Source: Phycisphaerae bacterium
GTDB taxonomy: Bacteria > Planctomycetota > Phycisphaerae > Phycisphaerales > SM1A02
Assembly: GCA_016795065.1 (NCBI GenBank)
Contig: JAEUIU010000055.1
Span: forward strand, 1-61,977
Length of the DNA: 61,977 nt
Direction: 5' to 3'
Shown: positions 24,556 to 32,379 of the stretch, piece after piece
How positions within the stretch are numbered: the stretch's first letter is position 1
Layout: each line of letters begins with the position of its first letter
The notes under the pieces: model-generated
Database searches by the model: none
What the model saw: only the letters and a program-made list of their open reading frames with translations
Told to the model about the DNA's origin: nothing
Program-made: the position numbers and the translations under genes

Positions 24556-27379
24556 CGATGCCGTCTTGATCAAGGTCCGCAGCCCCGGACGAGCCCCATG
24601 CTCCGAGAAGGGACGCCAGGTCGATCGCGTTGACAAACCCGTCACCGTTGAGGTCGCCGACTGTCGTCGCCCCCTCGAAGGTCGCCGTGACAACGCCGTC
24701 CTTCACATCGATCGAGAACCGCCCGCTCTCGGCATTGACCTGCTCAAACGCGCCCGAGACGGAGCCGGTGGCACGCAGCACCGCAAACGACTGACCGACC
24801 TTCGGCACCCAACCGTCGAGAAGATCGATATGGAGGACGCCACCGAGGGCCACGTCACCGTCGACCTCCACCTGGTCATGGCTTGCCCCGGAGTCGCCGC
24901 CTGCGACCTCGATGGCCAACGTCCCACCGGGCAGTTGCTCGAGCGTCCCGACGAGATGGAAGCCGCCGATCGCATCCGGACCGCCGGGACGGATGCGCCC
25001 TCCATTGACGAGTCGTGGCGTCACCAGTCGCGGCGGCGGCAGGCCATCGGCCAAGGACCCGACGAACACCTCGTCGATGTCCCCAAGAATTGACTCGAGC
25101 TCTCCCTCGACGTTGACGGCCGATCCCGGGCCCCCGTCAAGAATGAGCCGGCCGCGGATCGTCTCCAGGTTCGTGATGTCAAGGTCCCCCTTCGGCGCGA
25201 GTTCCAGCACGCTTTCCTCGTCGATACCAATGAGAGCCCCGAGGAAATTGGAGTCGTCGCCAACGATGGTGACATGCGTGCCGGCCCCCAACGTGGTCAC
25301 GGACGCGCCAGCGAAGAGGATGGACGCGCCACTCTGAACCACCCACCGTCCGCCGGTCAGGACGGATCCCTGGATCTGCACGACGTTCCCGAGTGTCAGG
25401 ATGCCGTTGGCCGCCTCGACGGTTCCTTGGTTGTCGAGCTTGGCCGCGACGGTCGATGAGGCATGCGAACGGATCGTTCCCGTCGGCCGATTCGAGATCG
25501 ACGCGAGGGTGTCGGCAATGACATTGCCAAAGACAATCGACCACGTCGAGTCGTTTCGGATCGTGCCGCCAAGGAGCGTGATGTCGCCGGCGAGGGCCAT
25601 CGACGCCCCCGTGTCGTTCCACAACTCCCCTCGCACGGTGTTCGCGCCCGTCAGATTCAGGCCGCCTCGATTCTGCACGCGACCGGTCGGAATGTTGGTC
25701 GTTCCGATCGAACAGCTCGCCAACCGAAGATGTCCCTCGTTACGGATCGTGACCTCGGTTGGGCTCGCTGCCGTGATCTGGGCCGACGTCAGGATGCACT
25801 CCGATTCCATCGGATGCTGGTTCACCAGTCGACCGCCAACGGCATGGAATCGCACACTTCCGCTTCCCGCGAAGGTGCCTTCGCCCTGCATGGCCAGATC
25901 GGCCTCAAGCTTCCAGACCCCGCCCGCGAACGTCGTCACCTGGCCCCACTCCGTGCTGACCGTGCTGGCTCCCTCCACGCTGCCGCCAACGAGGAAGGAC
26001 ATGTTGCCCGGGCCCTGCACATACACCAATCCGCCGTCGAGGACCATCGGCGCCCCGATCACGGTGGGATTCCCCCGCGTCCCGAGTTTCTCCACGACGC
26101 CTTCGACGCGCATCTCGCCACCGACGCCTGCCTCGAAGAGGCTGCCGTTGCCGATCGTCCACGTCGAGCCGCTGAGCACATCGATGGCCCCGCCGTCGAG
26201 GAAGACGTTGCCGTTGTGATAGACCTGCCCGAGCGCCTGGTTGCTCAGGACCGTCCTGAGCAATCCCGGGGAGATCAGGATGAGCATGCCCGTCGAGCCG
26301 TTCTCGAATGTCCCGCCCCCGGAGATGATGCCCGTGTCCCAGGTCATCTTGCCTGCGTTGTGCAGCGTGCCGTCCAGTTGGACGCCGGCGGTCCCGCCGA
26401 CGAAGGACAGCCCGCTGATACTCCCGGCATCGAGCTCATTGCGCAGCGTCGTCCCCGAGGTGATGTGCAGCCCACCTCCGTTCAGGGAAACGTTGCCAAG
26501 CCCCTTGAGCGTGACGTCCCCGCTGATGGTCGACGTGACGGTCACGTCGGGCCAGAGGCGGATCGCGGCGTTGTTGGCCAGCGAATAGATGCCGCCCTTG
26601 TGCTCGCTCGCCCGCTTGAAGAGGATCTCCCCTGCGTTGGCCACGATCGACGCGCCTGCGGCCTGCTCGACCTCGAGAAGCAGTTCGGTCGAACCGGCCC
26701 CGATCCGCTTGAGGACGCCGTGGTTCACAAACCGTTCGACGGCGCCCCCGCTTTCCTCCTGGAGATTCGCCGGCCCGACGCTGGGCAGCTCCCACGTGCC
26801 GATGTTGGTGATGAGGTGACCTCCCGCGACGGAGACCTTTCCGCCTTGCGAAAAGGTGCCGATGTTCGTGAGCGGGGTGCGGAGCGTGCGGACCTGCGAC
26901 GTCGCCGGCGTGACGATGGTGCCCATGTTCTCGAGGATGCCACCGCCATCGAGGCGACCGTGGATCCACTGCGTCGTTCCCCATGTCGTCAGCGGACCAA
27001 GGACGTGCAACTCGGCATCATTGGTCAATTCCAGATCGGTGACGACGCCACCCTGCACGGACACGAAACTGCCGGCGAATCGCACCGCCGAGGAGAACTG
27101 CACCTCGCCTAGCGTCAGCGGAAGCAGGCCCGCGACGACCACCCCGCGCGCTCCGGGAATCTGCACGTTCGCCCCACCGACGTCGAGGCCCGGGACTTGC
27201 CGCGGATTCCAGTTGCTCGCGGTGCCCCAATCGAGATTCGTTCCACCCACCCAGGTGAACCCACCCGGGGCAGCGACCGCTGAGGCGGACGTGGACCAGA
27301 GTGCCGTCGCTACGCAAAGCGAGCCCAGGCGAAGGGGGAAGCGATCTCCGCACGACGTGGACGGTTCATGAACCTGCAT
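24509..27379 (-). CDS. Secreted beta-helix repeat protein with dockerin-like tail
   Basis: 956 residues. Signal peptide (about 14-37, ending ASAVAA). Most of the protein consists of short Gly/Asn-rich beta-strand repeats such as GGTFENGSTGMLILIS and NIGTWELPS, as in right-handed beta-helix or autotransporter-type adhesins. Residues about 906-955 hold two Ca-binding repeats with GDLNGDGFVNAIDLASLLGAWG and DLDQDGIVSAPDLAILLGAWG. This dockerin-like tail recurs in three other genes of the window and is common in Phycisphaerae-type proteins. Probably surface or extracellular; no catalytic motif seen. Confidence 0.75.
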   Translation of the reverse strand: MQVHEPSTSCGDRFPLRLGSLCVATALWSTSASAVAAPGGFTWVGGTNLDWGTASNWNPRQVPGLDVGGANVQIPGARGVVVAGLLPLTLGEVQFSSAVRFAGSFVSVQGGVVTDLELTNDAELHVLGPLTTWGTTQWIHGRLDGGGILENMGTIVTPATSQVRTLRTPLTNIGTFSQGGKVSVAGGHLITNIGTWELPSVGPANLQEESGGAVERFVNHGVLKRIGAGSTELLLEVEQAAGASIVANAGEILFKRASEHKGGIYSLANNAAIRLWPDVTVTSTISGDVTLKGLGNVSLNGGGLHITSGTTLRNELDAGSISGLSFVGGTAGVQLDGTLHNAGKMTWDTGIISGGGTFENGSTGMLILISPGLLRTVLSNQALGQVYHNGNVFLDGGAIDVLSGSTWTIGNGSLFEAGVGGEMRVEGVVEKLGTRGNPTVIGAPMVLDGGLVYVQGPGNMSFLVGGSVEGASTVSTEWGQVTTFAGGVWKLEADLAMQGEGTFAGSGSVRFHAVGGRLVNQHPMESECILTSAQITAASPTEVTIRNEGHLRLASCSIGTTNIPTGRVQNRGGLNLTGANTVRGELWNDTGASMALAGDITLLGGTIRNDSTWSIVFGNVIADTLASISNRPTGTIRSHASSTVAAKLDNQGTVEAANGILTLGNVVQIQGSVLTGGRWVVQSGASILFAGASVTTLGAGTHVTIVGDDSNFLGALIGIDEESVLELAPKGDLDITNLETIRGRLILDGGPGSAVNVEGELESILGDIDEVFVGSLADGLPPPRLVTPRLVNGGRIRPGGPDAIGGFHLVGTLEQLPGGTLAIEVAGGDSGASHDQVEVDGDVALGGVLHIDLLDGWVPKVGQSFAVLRATGSVSGAFEQVNAESGRFSIDVKDGVVTATFEGATTVGDLNGDGFVNAIDLASLLGAWGSSGAADLDQDGIVSAPDLAILLGAWGS

Positions 27380-27517
27380 CGCGGATCGAGTCTACTTCTC
27401 ACCGACACGCTGCCAAACGAACATCGTGCGGAGCGTGCATATTCGCAATCTGCGTCCGACTTCCATATCCCATGTCCGGTGCGGCGCCGTTTTCCCATAC
27501 GCGGCGTCCGTACCGGG

Positions 27518-27683
27518 GGCTTAGACCTCTACCGAGCGTGCACCCGCGTCACCACATCACGCGCAAACAGCGTTCGCTCTCCGCTCGCCGCGCCGCTCTC
27601 GCCCGTGAAGGTCCAGCGATCCACGGCTGGGTCGTACTCCCAGGTGTTGAAAAACGGGCCGCTGGGGTAGTCGAATCGCAGTT
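27518..27683 (-). pseudogene. Truncated duplicate of the DUF1579-like gene 3' end
   Basis: 166 bases that match 30926-31091 with about four differences and no gaps, in the same orientation (offset 3,408). The piece encodes on the minus strand the last 49 residues (LRFDYPSGPFFNTWEYDP to VVTRVHAR) of the lipoprotein gene at 30937-31485. The 5' part of that gene is absent, so it is a fragment. It occupies much of the gap 27380-27856, where I see no other gene. Confidence 0.85.
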
Positions 27684-27856
27684 GAAACTCGATTCGCCCG
27701 ACTCGTTCAGGTCGCGTTTCGAACCCATTTGGGGCGCTCACTCGAGTTCCAGCGAGGAACTCACCAACTCATCGCCAACCTGATGGAAAGGCGTTCATCG
27801 GACCTTCACCCACCGGCGCGATCGTGTGCACCGGGGGAGGAGTTCCGGAGATCCGC

Positions 27857-30742
27857 ATGTCCGCATCCATCGCATTGCTGCTCGCATCCCTCGCCGCTCC
27901 CCTGCCACCCGTCCATGTCGGCGACGTGGACGGCACCAGCGCCGTCGTCCTCGTCAACGCAAACGCCCAGGTCACCTTCGAATGGGCCCTCGCGTCGAGC
28001 CCTGCAGCGGTGCTCGGCACCACCACCGCTTCGCCCGCCGGGCCGAATGCTCCGGCGAAGTCGACACTCACCGGCCTCATGCCCGGTCAGCGCTATGTCG
28101 TCCGGGCCAGCGCTGGCCCCGATGTCTCGGTGGACTCGAGCTTCACCACCGCCCGCATCGCTGGACGTCCGGGCTTCCGCTTCGGCGTGTCCGGCGATTG
28201 GCGCGGCGAACTCGCTCCCTATCCGGCGATTGCCAACGCCGACGAACGCGGTCTTGGGCTCTTCATCCGCCTCGGCGACACGATCTATGCCGACTACCCC
28301 TCACCTGATGTCTTCATGCCGCAGTGCCTGTCGCTGGACGAGTACCGGTCAAAGCACCAGGAGGTCTACTCGCCGCGCTACGGCGTTGACACCTGGAACG
28401 ACCTCGCCATCGTCACGCCGTCGCTTGCGACCATCGATGACCACGAGGTGACCAACGACTTCTCAGGAGGCGAATTCACCCAAGATCCGATCTATCACGC
28501 GGTGCCCGCAACGTTCGAGACGCCGCAGCTCGCCGACACCGACGAGGGCGGTCAGGCCGATGCCGACGACCCGTCAATCTGGCATCACCCGACCGACATC
28601 ACCCAAAGCCGGGTGATCTGCGTCGCCAAGAACGGTGGCCTGCGGGTCTACGACCTTGAAGCCCGGCTCCTCCAGACCGTCGCTCCCGATCCCGAGACTA
28701 TCCGCTACAACAACATCGACATCCTGACCGGCGTGCGCGTCGGTCGCGAGACGATCGACGTCGCGGTCGTCTCCGATCGCATGAACGACCTCATGGTCTT
28801 CTTCCGCATCGATCCGGTCACCGGGCTGGTCACGAACATCACCGATCCGACGGGCCAGCGCGTCTTCCCCGAGGTCGACGTCGAGGAGCAGGAGACCTGC
28901 TACGGCGTCGCCACATGGACCAGCAACCGCGGTGAGCACTATGCCTTTGTCAGCATGCGATCGAACTCGCTGGTGCGGCAGATCAAAATCGTCCCGAACG
29001 GCTCGCTTCTCACCTGGGAGTTCGTCCGCGACATCGACCTGCCGTCCGATTTTGGCGGCTGGGTGCCGAAGAACCCGCAAGTGGAAGGCATGGTGGCGGA
29101 TCCGGTCCACGACATCCTCTACGTCGGCCAGGAACAGGTCGGATTCTGGCGTACCAACGCCGATCCCGCCGCTGCGGACGCTCCGGTCCTCGTCGATCGC
29201 GTTCGTGAGTTCGGCGGCCTCGCCGGCCCCGGCACGTGGTTGAGCGCCGACGTCGAAGGGCTGACCATCGCCGACTTCGGCGGCGGCACCGGCGACATCG
29301 TCGTATCGAGTCAAGGCGATTCGACCTTCGCGATCTATGACCGCGTCACCAACGCCAAGGTCGGACGCTTTGCAATCGGCGGCGGCAGCATCGATCGCGT
29401 CGAGGACTGCGACGGCGCTGCCGTGTCGACCAACACCTTCGGCGGCATGTGGCCGGGCGGCCTGCTCGTCGTCCAGGACGGCAACGATCTACCATCGATC
29501 CTCGGCGAGGACGACGGCGAGATCGAGAACCTTGCCCGATCGTTCAAGTACGTCAGCTACGCCGCCTGCCGCAACGAGGCCCTCGCCGCGCCGATCCGCG
29601 TCAACGAGACGCCGCTCTATCAGAACGGTCTGCAGGCCTTCGAGGAGTGGAACGCCTTGGCCCCGGCGACGTGGTCGGGGACCGGTGACCCGCGCATGGA
29701 CGGCAAGCCCGATCTCTATCGGGCCCGCTCCTACGGCAAGGACGCTGCGGTCTTTGTGCTTGACGCTCGCAGCTTCCGTGACGCCCCGCTGCCGGCGGCC
29801 GATCCGACCAACCCGACGTCGGTCTTCCAATTCCTCATCGCGAGCTTCAATCCAACCCGCACGATGCTCGGTGTCGCCCAGCGCGAGAGGCTCAAGGCGG
29901 ATCTACTCGCGGCTGAGGCAGCCGGTGTCACGTGGAAGTTTGTTGTGGTGCCCGAACCGATCCAGAATCTCGGAGTCCTCGCAGCGAGCGATCGCTTTGA
30001 AGGCTACGCAGCGGAGCGCACCAACATCCTGAAGTTCGTCAACGAGAATCAGATCGACAACGTGGTCTTCGTCTCGGCGGACATCCACGGAACGTTGATC
30101 AACAACCTGACCTACCAGATGGGACCTGGACAGCCGCAGATTCCGACCGGTGCTTTCGAGATCACCACCGGGGCCGTTGCGTTCGACGCTCCGTTCGGAC
30201 CGACCGTCGCCGGTCTCGCCTACGGACTCGGTCTCCTGTCAGAAGCCGATTATGCCTTCTACCAGGCCGCACCGGTGCCGGTGAAGGACTTCGTCATCGG
30301 CACGCTCGTTGACAGCCAACTCGCCCTGCTCGGCTATGACCTCCTTGGTCTCGAGGGCGGGCCAGTCGACGCTGAGTTCACGCTCGGTGGGCCGGTGGCG
30401 ACCCACGTCTTTGGCTGGAGCGAGTTCGAGATCCTGCCCGGGAGCCGGGCCCTCAAGGTGACGACCTGGGGCATCGAACCCTACACCTGGTCTGACCTGC
30501 TGGCCGATCCCGCCTCGGTGGTCGATCGCATGCCGGTGCCAGTGAGCCAATTCGTCGTGAACGCGGTGAATGTGCCGTGCATCGCCGACCTCGACGGTTC
30601 GGGCCAGGTGTCGGGCGCTGATCTCGGAACCCTGCTGGGTGCGTGGGGCACCGCCGAGGCGGGCGCTGACCTCGACGGCTCGGGCGACGTCGGATCAGGC
30701 GACCTCGCCATCCTGCTGGGGACTTGGGGCGGCTGCGGCTAA
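27857..30742 (+). CDS. PhoD-like phosphatase with an inserted beta-propeller phytase and dockerin tail
   Basis: 961 residues from ATG at 27857 (MSASIALLLASLAAPLPP, signal peptide). An N-terminal Ig-like PhoD domain (about 20-110) precedes the metallophosphatase core: RLGDTIYAD (G140) and IDDHEVTNDF (D194, D195, H196). At about 225-570 the sequence switches to a beta-propeller phytase: DADDPSIWHHPTD (236-248), GGLRVYDLEARL, EGLTIADFGGGTGDIVVSSQG (from 467), FAIYDR and FKYVSY (563). The PhoD fold then resumes with NETPLYQNGLQAFEEW (583), FVLDARSFRD and SADIHG (H744). Two dockerin-like repeats end the protein. PhoD enzymes cleave phosphate mono- and diesters with Fe/Ca; propeller phytases remove phosphate from Ca-phytate. 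The product is probably secreted for phosphate scavenging. Both boundaries are clean in one frame. Confidence 0.85.
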   Translation: MSASIALLLASLAAPLPPVHVGDVDGTSAVVLVNANAQVTFEWALASSPAAVLGTTTASPAGPNAPAKSTLTGLMPGQRYVVRASAGPDVSVDSSFTTARIAGRPGFRFGVSGDWRGELAPYPAIANADERGLGLFIRLGDTIYADYPSPDVFMPQCLSLDEYRSKHQEVYSPRYGVDTWNDLAIVTPSLATIDDHEVTNDFSGGEFTQDPIYHAVPATFETPQLADTDEGGQADADDPSIWHHPTDITQSRVICVAKNGGLRVYDLEARLLQTVAPDPETIRYNNIDILTGVRVGRETIDVAVVSDRMNDLMVFFRIDPVTGLVTNITDPTGQRVFPEVDVEEQETCYGVATWTSNRGEHYAFVSMRSNSLVRQIKIVPNGSLLTWEFVRDIDLPSDFGGWVPKNPQVEGMVADPVHDILYVGQEQVGFWRTNADPAAADAPVLVDRVREFGGLAGPGTWLSADVEGLTIADFGGGTGDIVVSSQGDSTFAIYDRVTNAKVGRFAIGGGSIDRVEDCDGAAVSTNTFGGMWPGGLLVVQDGNDLPSILGEDDGEIENLARSFKYVSYAACRNEALAAPIRVNETPLYQNGLQAFEEWNALAPATWSGTGDPRMDGKPDLYRARSYGKDAAVFVLDARSFRDAPLPAADPTNPTSVFQFLIASFNPTRTMLGVAQRERLKADLLAAEAAGVTWKFVVVPEPIQNLGVLAASDRFEGYAAERTNILKFVNENQIDNVVFVSADIHGTLINNLTYQMGPGQPQIPTGAFEITTGAVAFDAPFGPTVAGLAYGLGLLSEADYAFYQAAPVPVKDFVIGTLVDSQLALLGYDLLGLEGGPVDAEFTLGGPVATHVFGWSEFEILPGSRALKVTTWGIEPYTWSDLLADPASVVDRMPVPVSQFVVNAVNVPCIADLDGSGQVSGADLGTLLGAWGTAEAGADLDGSGDVGSGDLAILLGTWGGCG

Positions 30743-30772
30743 CGCCTGAGCCTCGCGACCACATTCACAGGC

Positions 30773-30817
30773 TCATCAACCCATCCATCAACCCATCCAT
30801 CAACCCATCCATCAACT
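30773..30817 (+). repeat. 12-base tandem repeat CATCCATCAACC
   Basis: Three full units (30782, 30794, 30806; last base of the third differs) preceded by a partial unit (CATCAACC). It lies between the stop of the phosphatase gene and its terminator. Confidence 0.85.
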
Positions 30818-30819
30818 GG

Positions 30820-30852
30820 AACGCCGGCGGCCAGGAGGAGGCCGTCGGCGTT
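30820..30852 (+). terminator. Rho-independent-type terminator of the PhoD/phytase gene
   Basis: 13-bp stem AACGCCGGCGGCC/GGCCGTCGGCGTT (one G-T pair) with a short purine loop, followed by CTTTGTT. Confidence 0.7.
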
Positions 30853-30925
30853 CTTTGTTGCAGCGGGCCGAGGATCTGGGCTTGCACATGACGCGTTCGT
30901 TCGAGGGAGCCGCATCGCAACTCGT

Positions 30926-31091
30926 GGCTTAGACCTCTACCGAGCGTGCACCCGCGTCACCACATCACGGGCAAACAGCGTTCGCTCTCGGCTCGCCGCG
31001 CCGCTCTCGCCCGTGAAGGTCCAGCGATCCGCGGCTGGGTCGTACTCCCAGGTGTTGAAGAACGGGCCGCTGGGGTAGTCGAATCGCAGTT
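30926..31091 (+). repeat. Second arm of the 166-base direct repeat
   Basis: Matches 27518-27683 with about four mismatches and no gaps. It includes the 3' end of the intact DUF1579-like gene. The pair brackets the PhoD/phytase gene together with its terminator. Confidence 0.9.
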
Positions 31092-31485
31092 CGAGGCGTT
31101 GCCCGTCGCGCTTGCCATGTCCGATCGCGGAGTAGGCGGGACCGAAGGAGTCACACCAATGGGCGACGTACTCACCGCGCGATGTATCGAATCCGACCAG
31201 TACGATGGCCTCATACGGGTCGGACGGCGTCGTACTCTCCATGTGAAGGCGCACAAACGCCCCACCGAGCGCCGACTCGACCGACATGCGATTGCCGACG
31301 ACCTTGCCCCGGATCGAGCGTTCGATGGACCATTCTCCGACGAGGTTGCGGAGATAGGCGTCTTCGGCGAGGACGGTCCCGCTTGGCTCGCGCTGCGCCG
31401 CACTCCCCGAGCAAGCCTGCAGGGCCACCGTCATCACGACGCAGACACCTGCTCCATATGCCATACGCTGTGGAGAACGCGACAT
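30937..31485 (-). CDS. DUF1579-like lipoprotein
   Basis: 182 residues from ATG at 31485 (a start at 31464 is also possible). The N-terminus is a lipoprotein signal with VVMTVALQACSGS, the cysteine being the likely lipid site. The mature part has LVGEWSIERSIRGK, GFDTSRGEYVAHWCDSFGP and WEYDPAADRWTFTGE, matching the layout of DUF1579 (lipocalin-like beta barrel). Function unknown. Its 3' end is duplicated at 27518-27683. Confidence 0.75.
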   Translation of the reverse strand: MSRSPQRMAYGAGVCVVMTVALQACSGSAAQREPSGTVLAEDAYLRNLVGEWSIERSIRGKVVGNRMSVESALGGAFVRLHMESTTPSDPYEAIVLVGFDTSRGEYVAHWCDSFGPAYSAIGHGKRDGQRLELRFDYPSGPFFNTWEYDPAADRWTFTGESGAASRERTLFARDVVTRVHAR

Positions 31486-31740
31486 CCGCGCAGGGTATCG
31501 AAACCAGGCGGACCGCGGAGGCACGTCACGCGAGCCGCCCCGGTGCCCCTCGTCCACGTTGGACATCGGGCCATCCATGCCTGGTCGTCTGATATCGGGC
31601 GATCATGACGTTGCGTCGGACACACCGGCGCTGGGAATCGCCCGAGAACCGGCATATCGCGGGACAGCTCCCCATCCCTCGGATTTGTCCCACATGATTC
31701 GAGAGCACATGGCAGAATGCGGTCCATACAAGGACGCAAC

Positions 31741-32361
31741 GTGAGCGACGGTTCCGACCACCAAGACCTCTCGGTACTCCTGCGGGCAGCAAGCGAAGGC
31801 GATGCCCGGGCAGCCGAGGCGATCATCCCACTCGTCTACGACGAGCTGCGGGCGATGGCCCGAGCCAAGCTGCGCCGTGCCCGGCCAGGCGCGACCATCG
31901 AGGCGACGGCCCTCGTGCATGACGCGTATGTGCGGCTTCTCGGCAAGGACATGCAGTTCGCGAATCGCCGTCACTTCTTCTTCGCCGCGGGACGGGCGAT
32001 GCACGACGTCCTCTGCGAACGGGCCCGGAGAGCCGATCAGCGAGCCGGTGCCGAGCAGGGCGCCCAGGAATCAGCGGCCGCCACCGAGGATCCCGTCAAG
32101 CGTTCGACGATCCTCGCCATGGAGGAGGCCCTGCCGCGGCTTCAGGCGGTCGACGCCCGCGCTCACGACGTCGTCATGCTGCGGTTCTTCGCGGGTCTCA
32201 CCTTCGAGCAGATCGCCGAGACGCTCGACGTCACGCCGCGCACGATCGAGCGCGATTGGCGCTTCGCCCGCACCTGGCTGTATGACGCGCTGCGCTCCGA
32301 GCACGGGCTGTCTGGCGTGGCCACGCTGGTCGCATCCGACAACGACAGCGAGGCGGGCTGA
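31741..32361 (+). CDS. ECF-type RNA polymerase sigma factor
   Basis: 206 residues from GTG at 31741. Sigma-2 region: PLVYDELRAMARAKLRRARPGATIEATALVHDAYVRLLG; sigma-4 region: RFFAGLTFEQIAETLDVTPRTIERDWRFARTWLYDAL. This form (long region 2, ATALVHDAY motif) belongs to the ECF group that sits next to Ser/Thr kinases in planctomycetes and acidobacteria. No anti-sigma gene is seen. It ends 18 bases before the kinase ATG, so the two are surely co-transcribed and the kinase may control it. Confidence 0.9.
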   Translation: MSDGSDHQDLSVLLRAASEGDARAAEAIIPLVYDELRAMARAKLRRARPGATIEATALVHDAYVRLLGKDMQFANRRHFFFAAGRAMHDVLCERARRADQRAGAEQGAQESAAATEDPVKRSTILAMEEALPRLQAVDARAHDVVMLRFFAGLTFEQIAETLDVTPRTIERDWRFARTWLYDALRSEHGLSGVATLVASDNDSEAG

Positions 32362-32379
32362 CACCCGATCCGCCGACGC

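Noticed and set aside
25463..27112. 549-codon open frame antisense to the beta-helix protein
   Set aside because: Composition (His/Arg/Pro/Gln) and lack of motifs show it is a shadow; the minus-strand gene has signal peptide and dockerin repeats.
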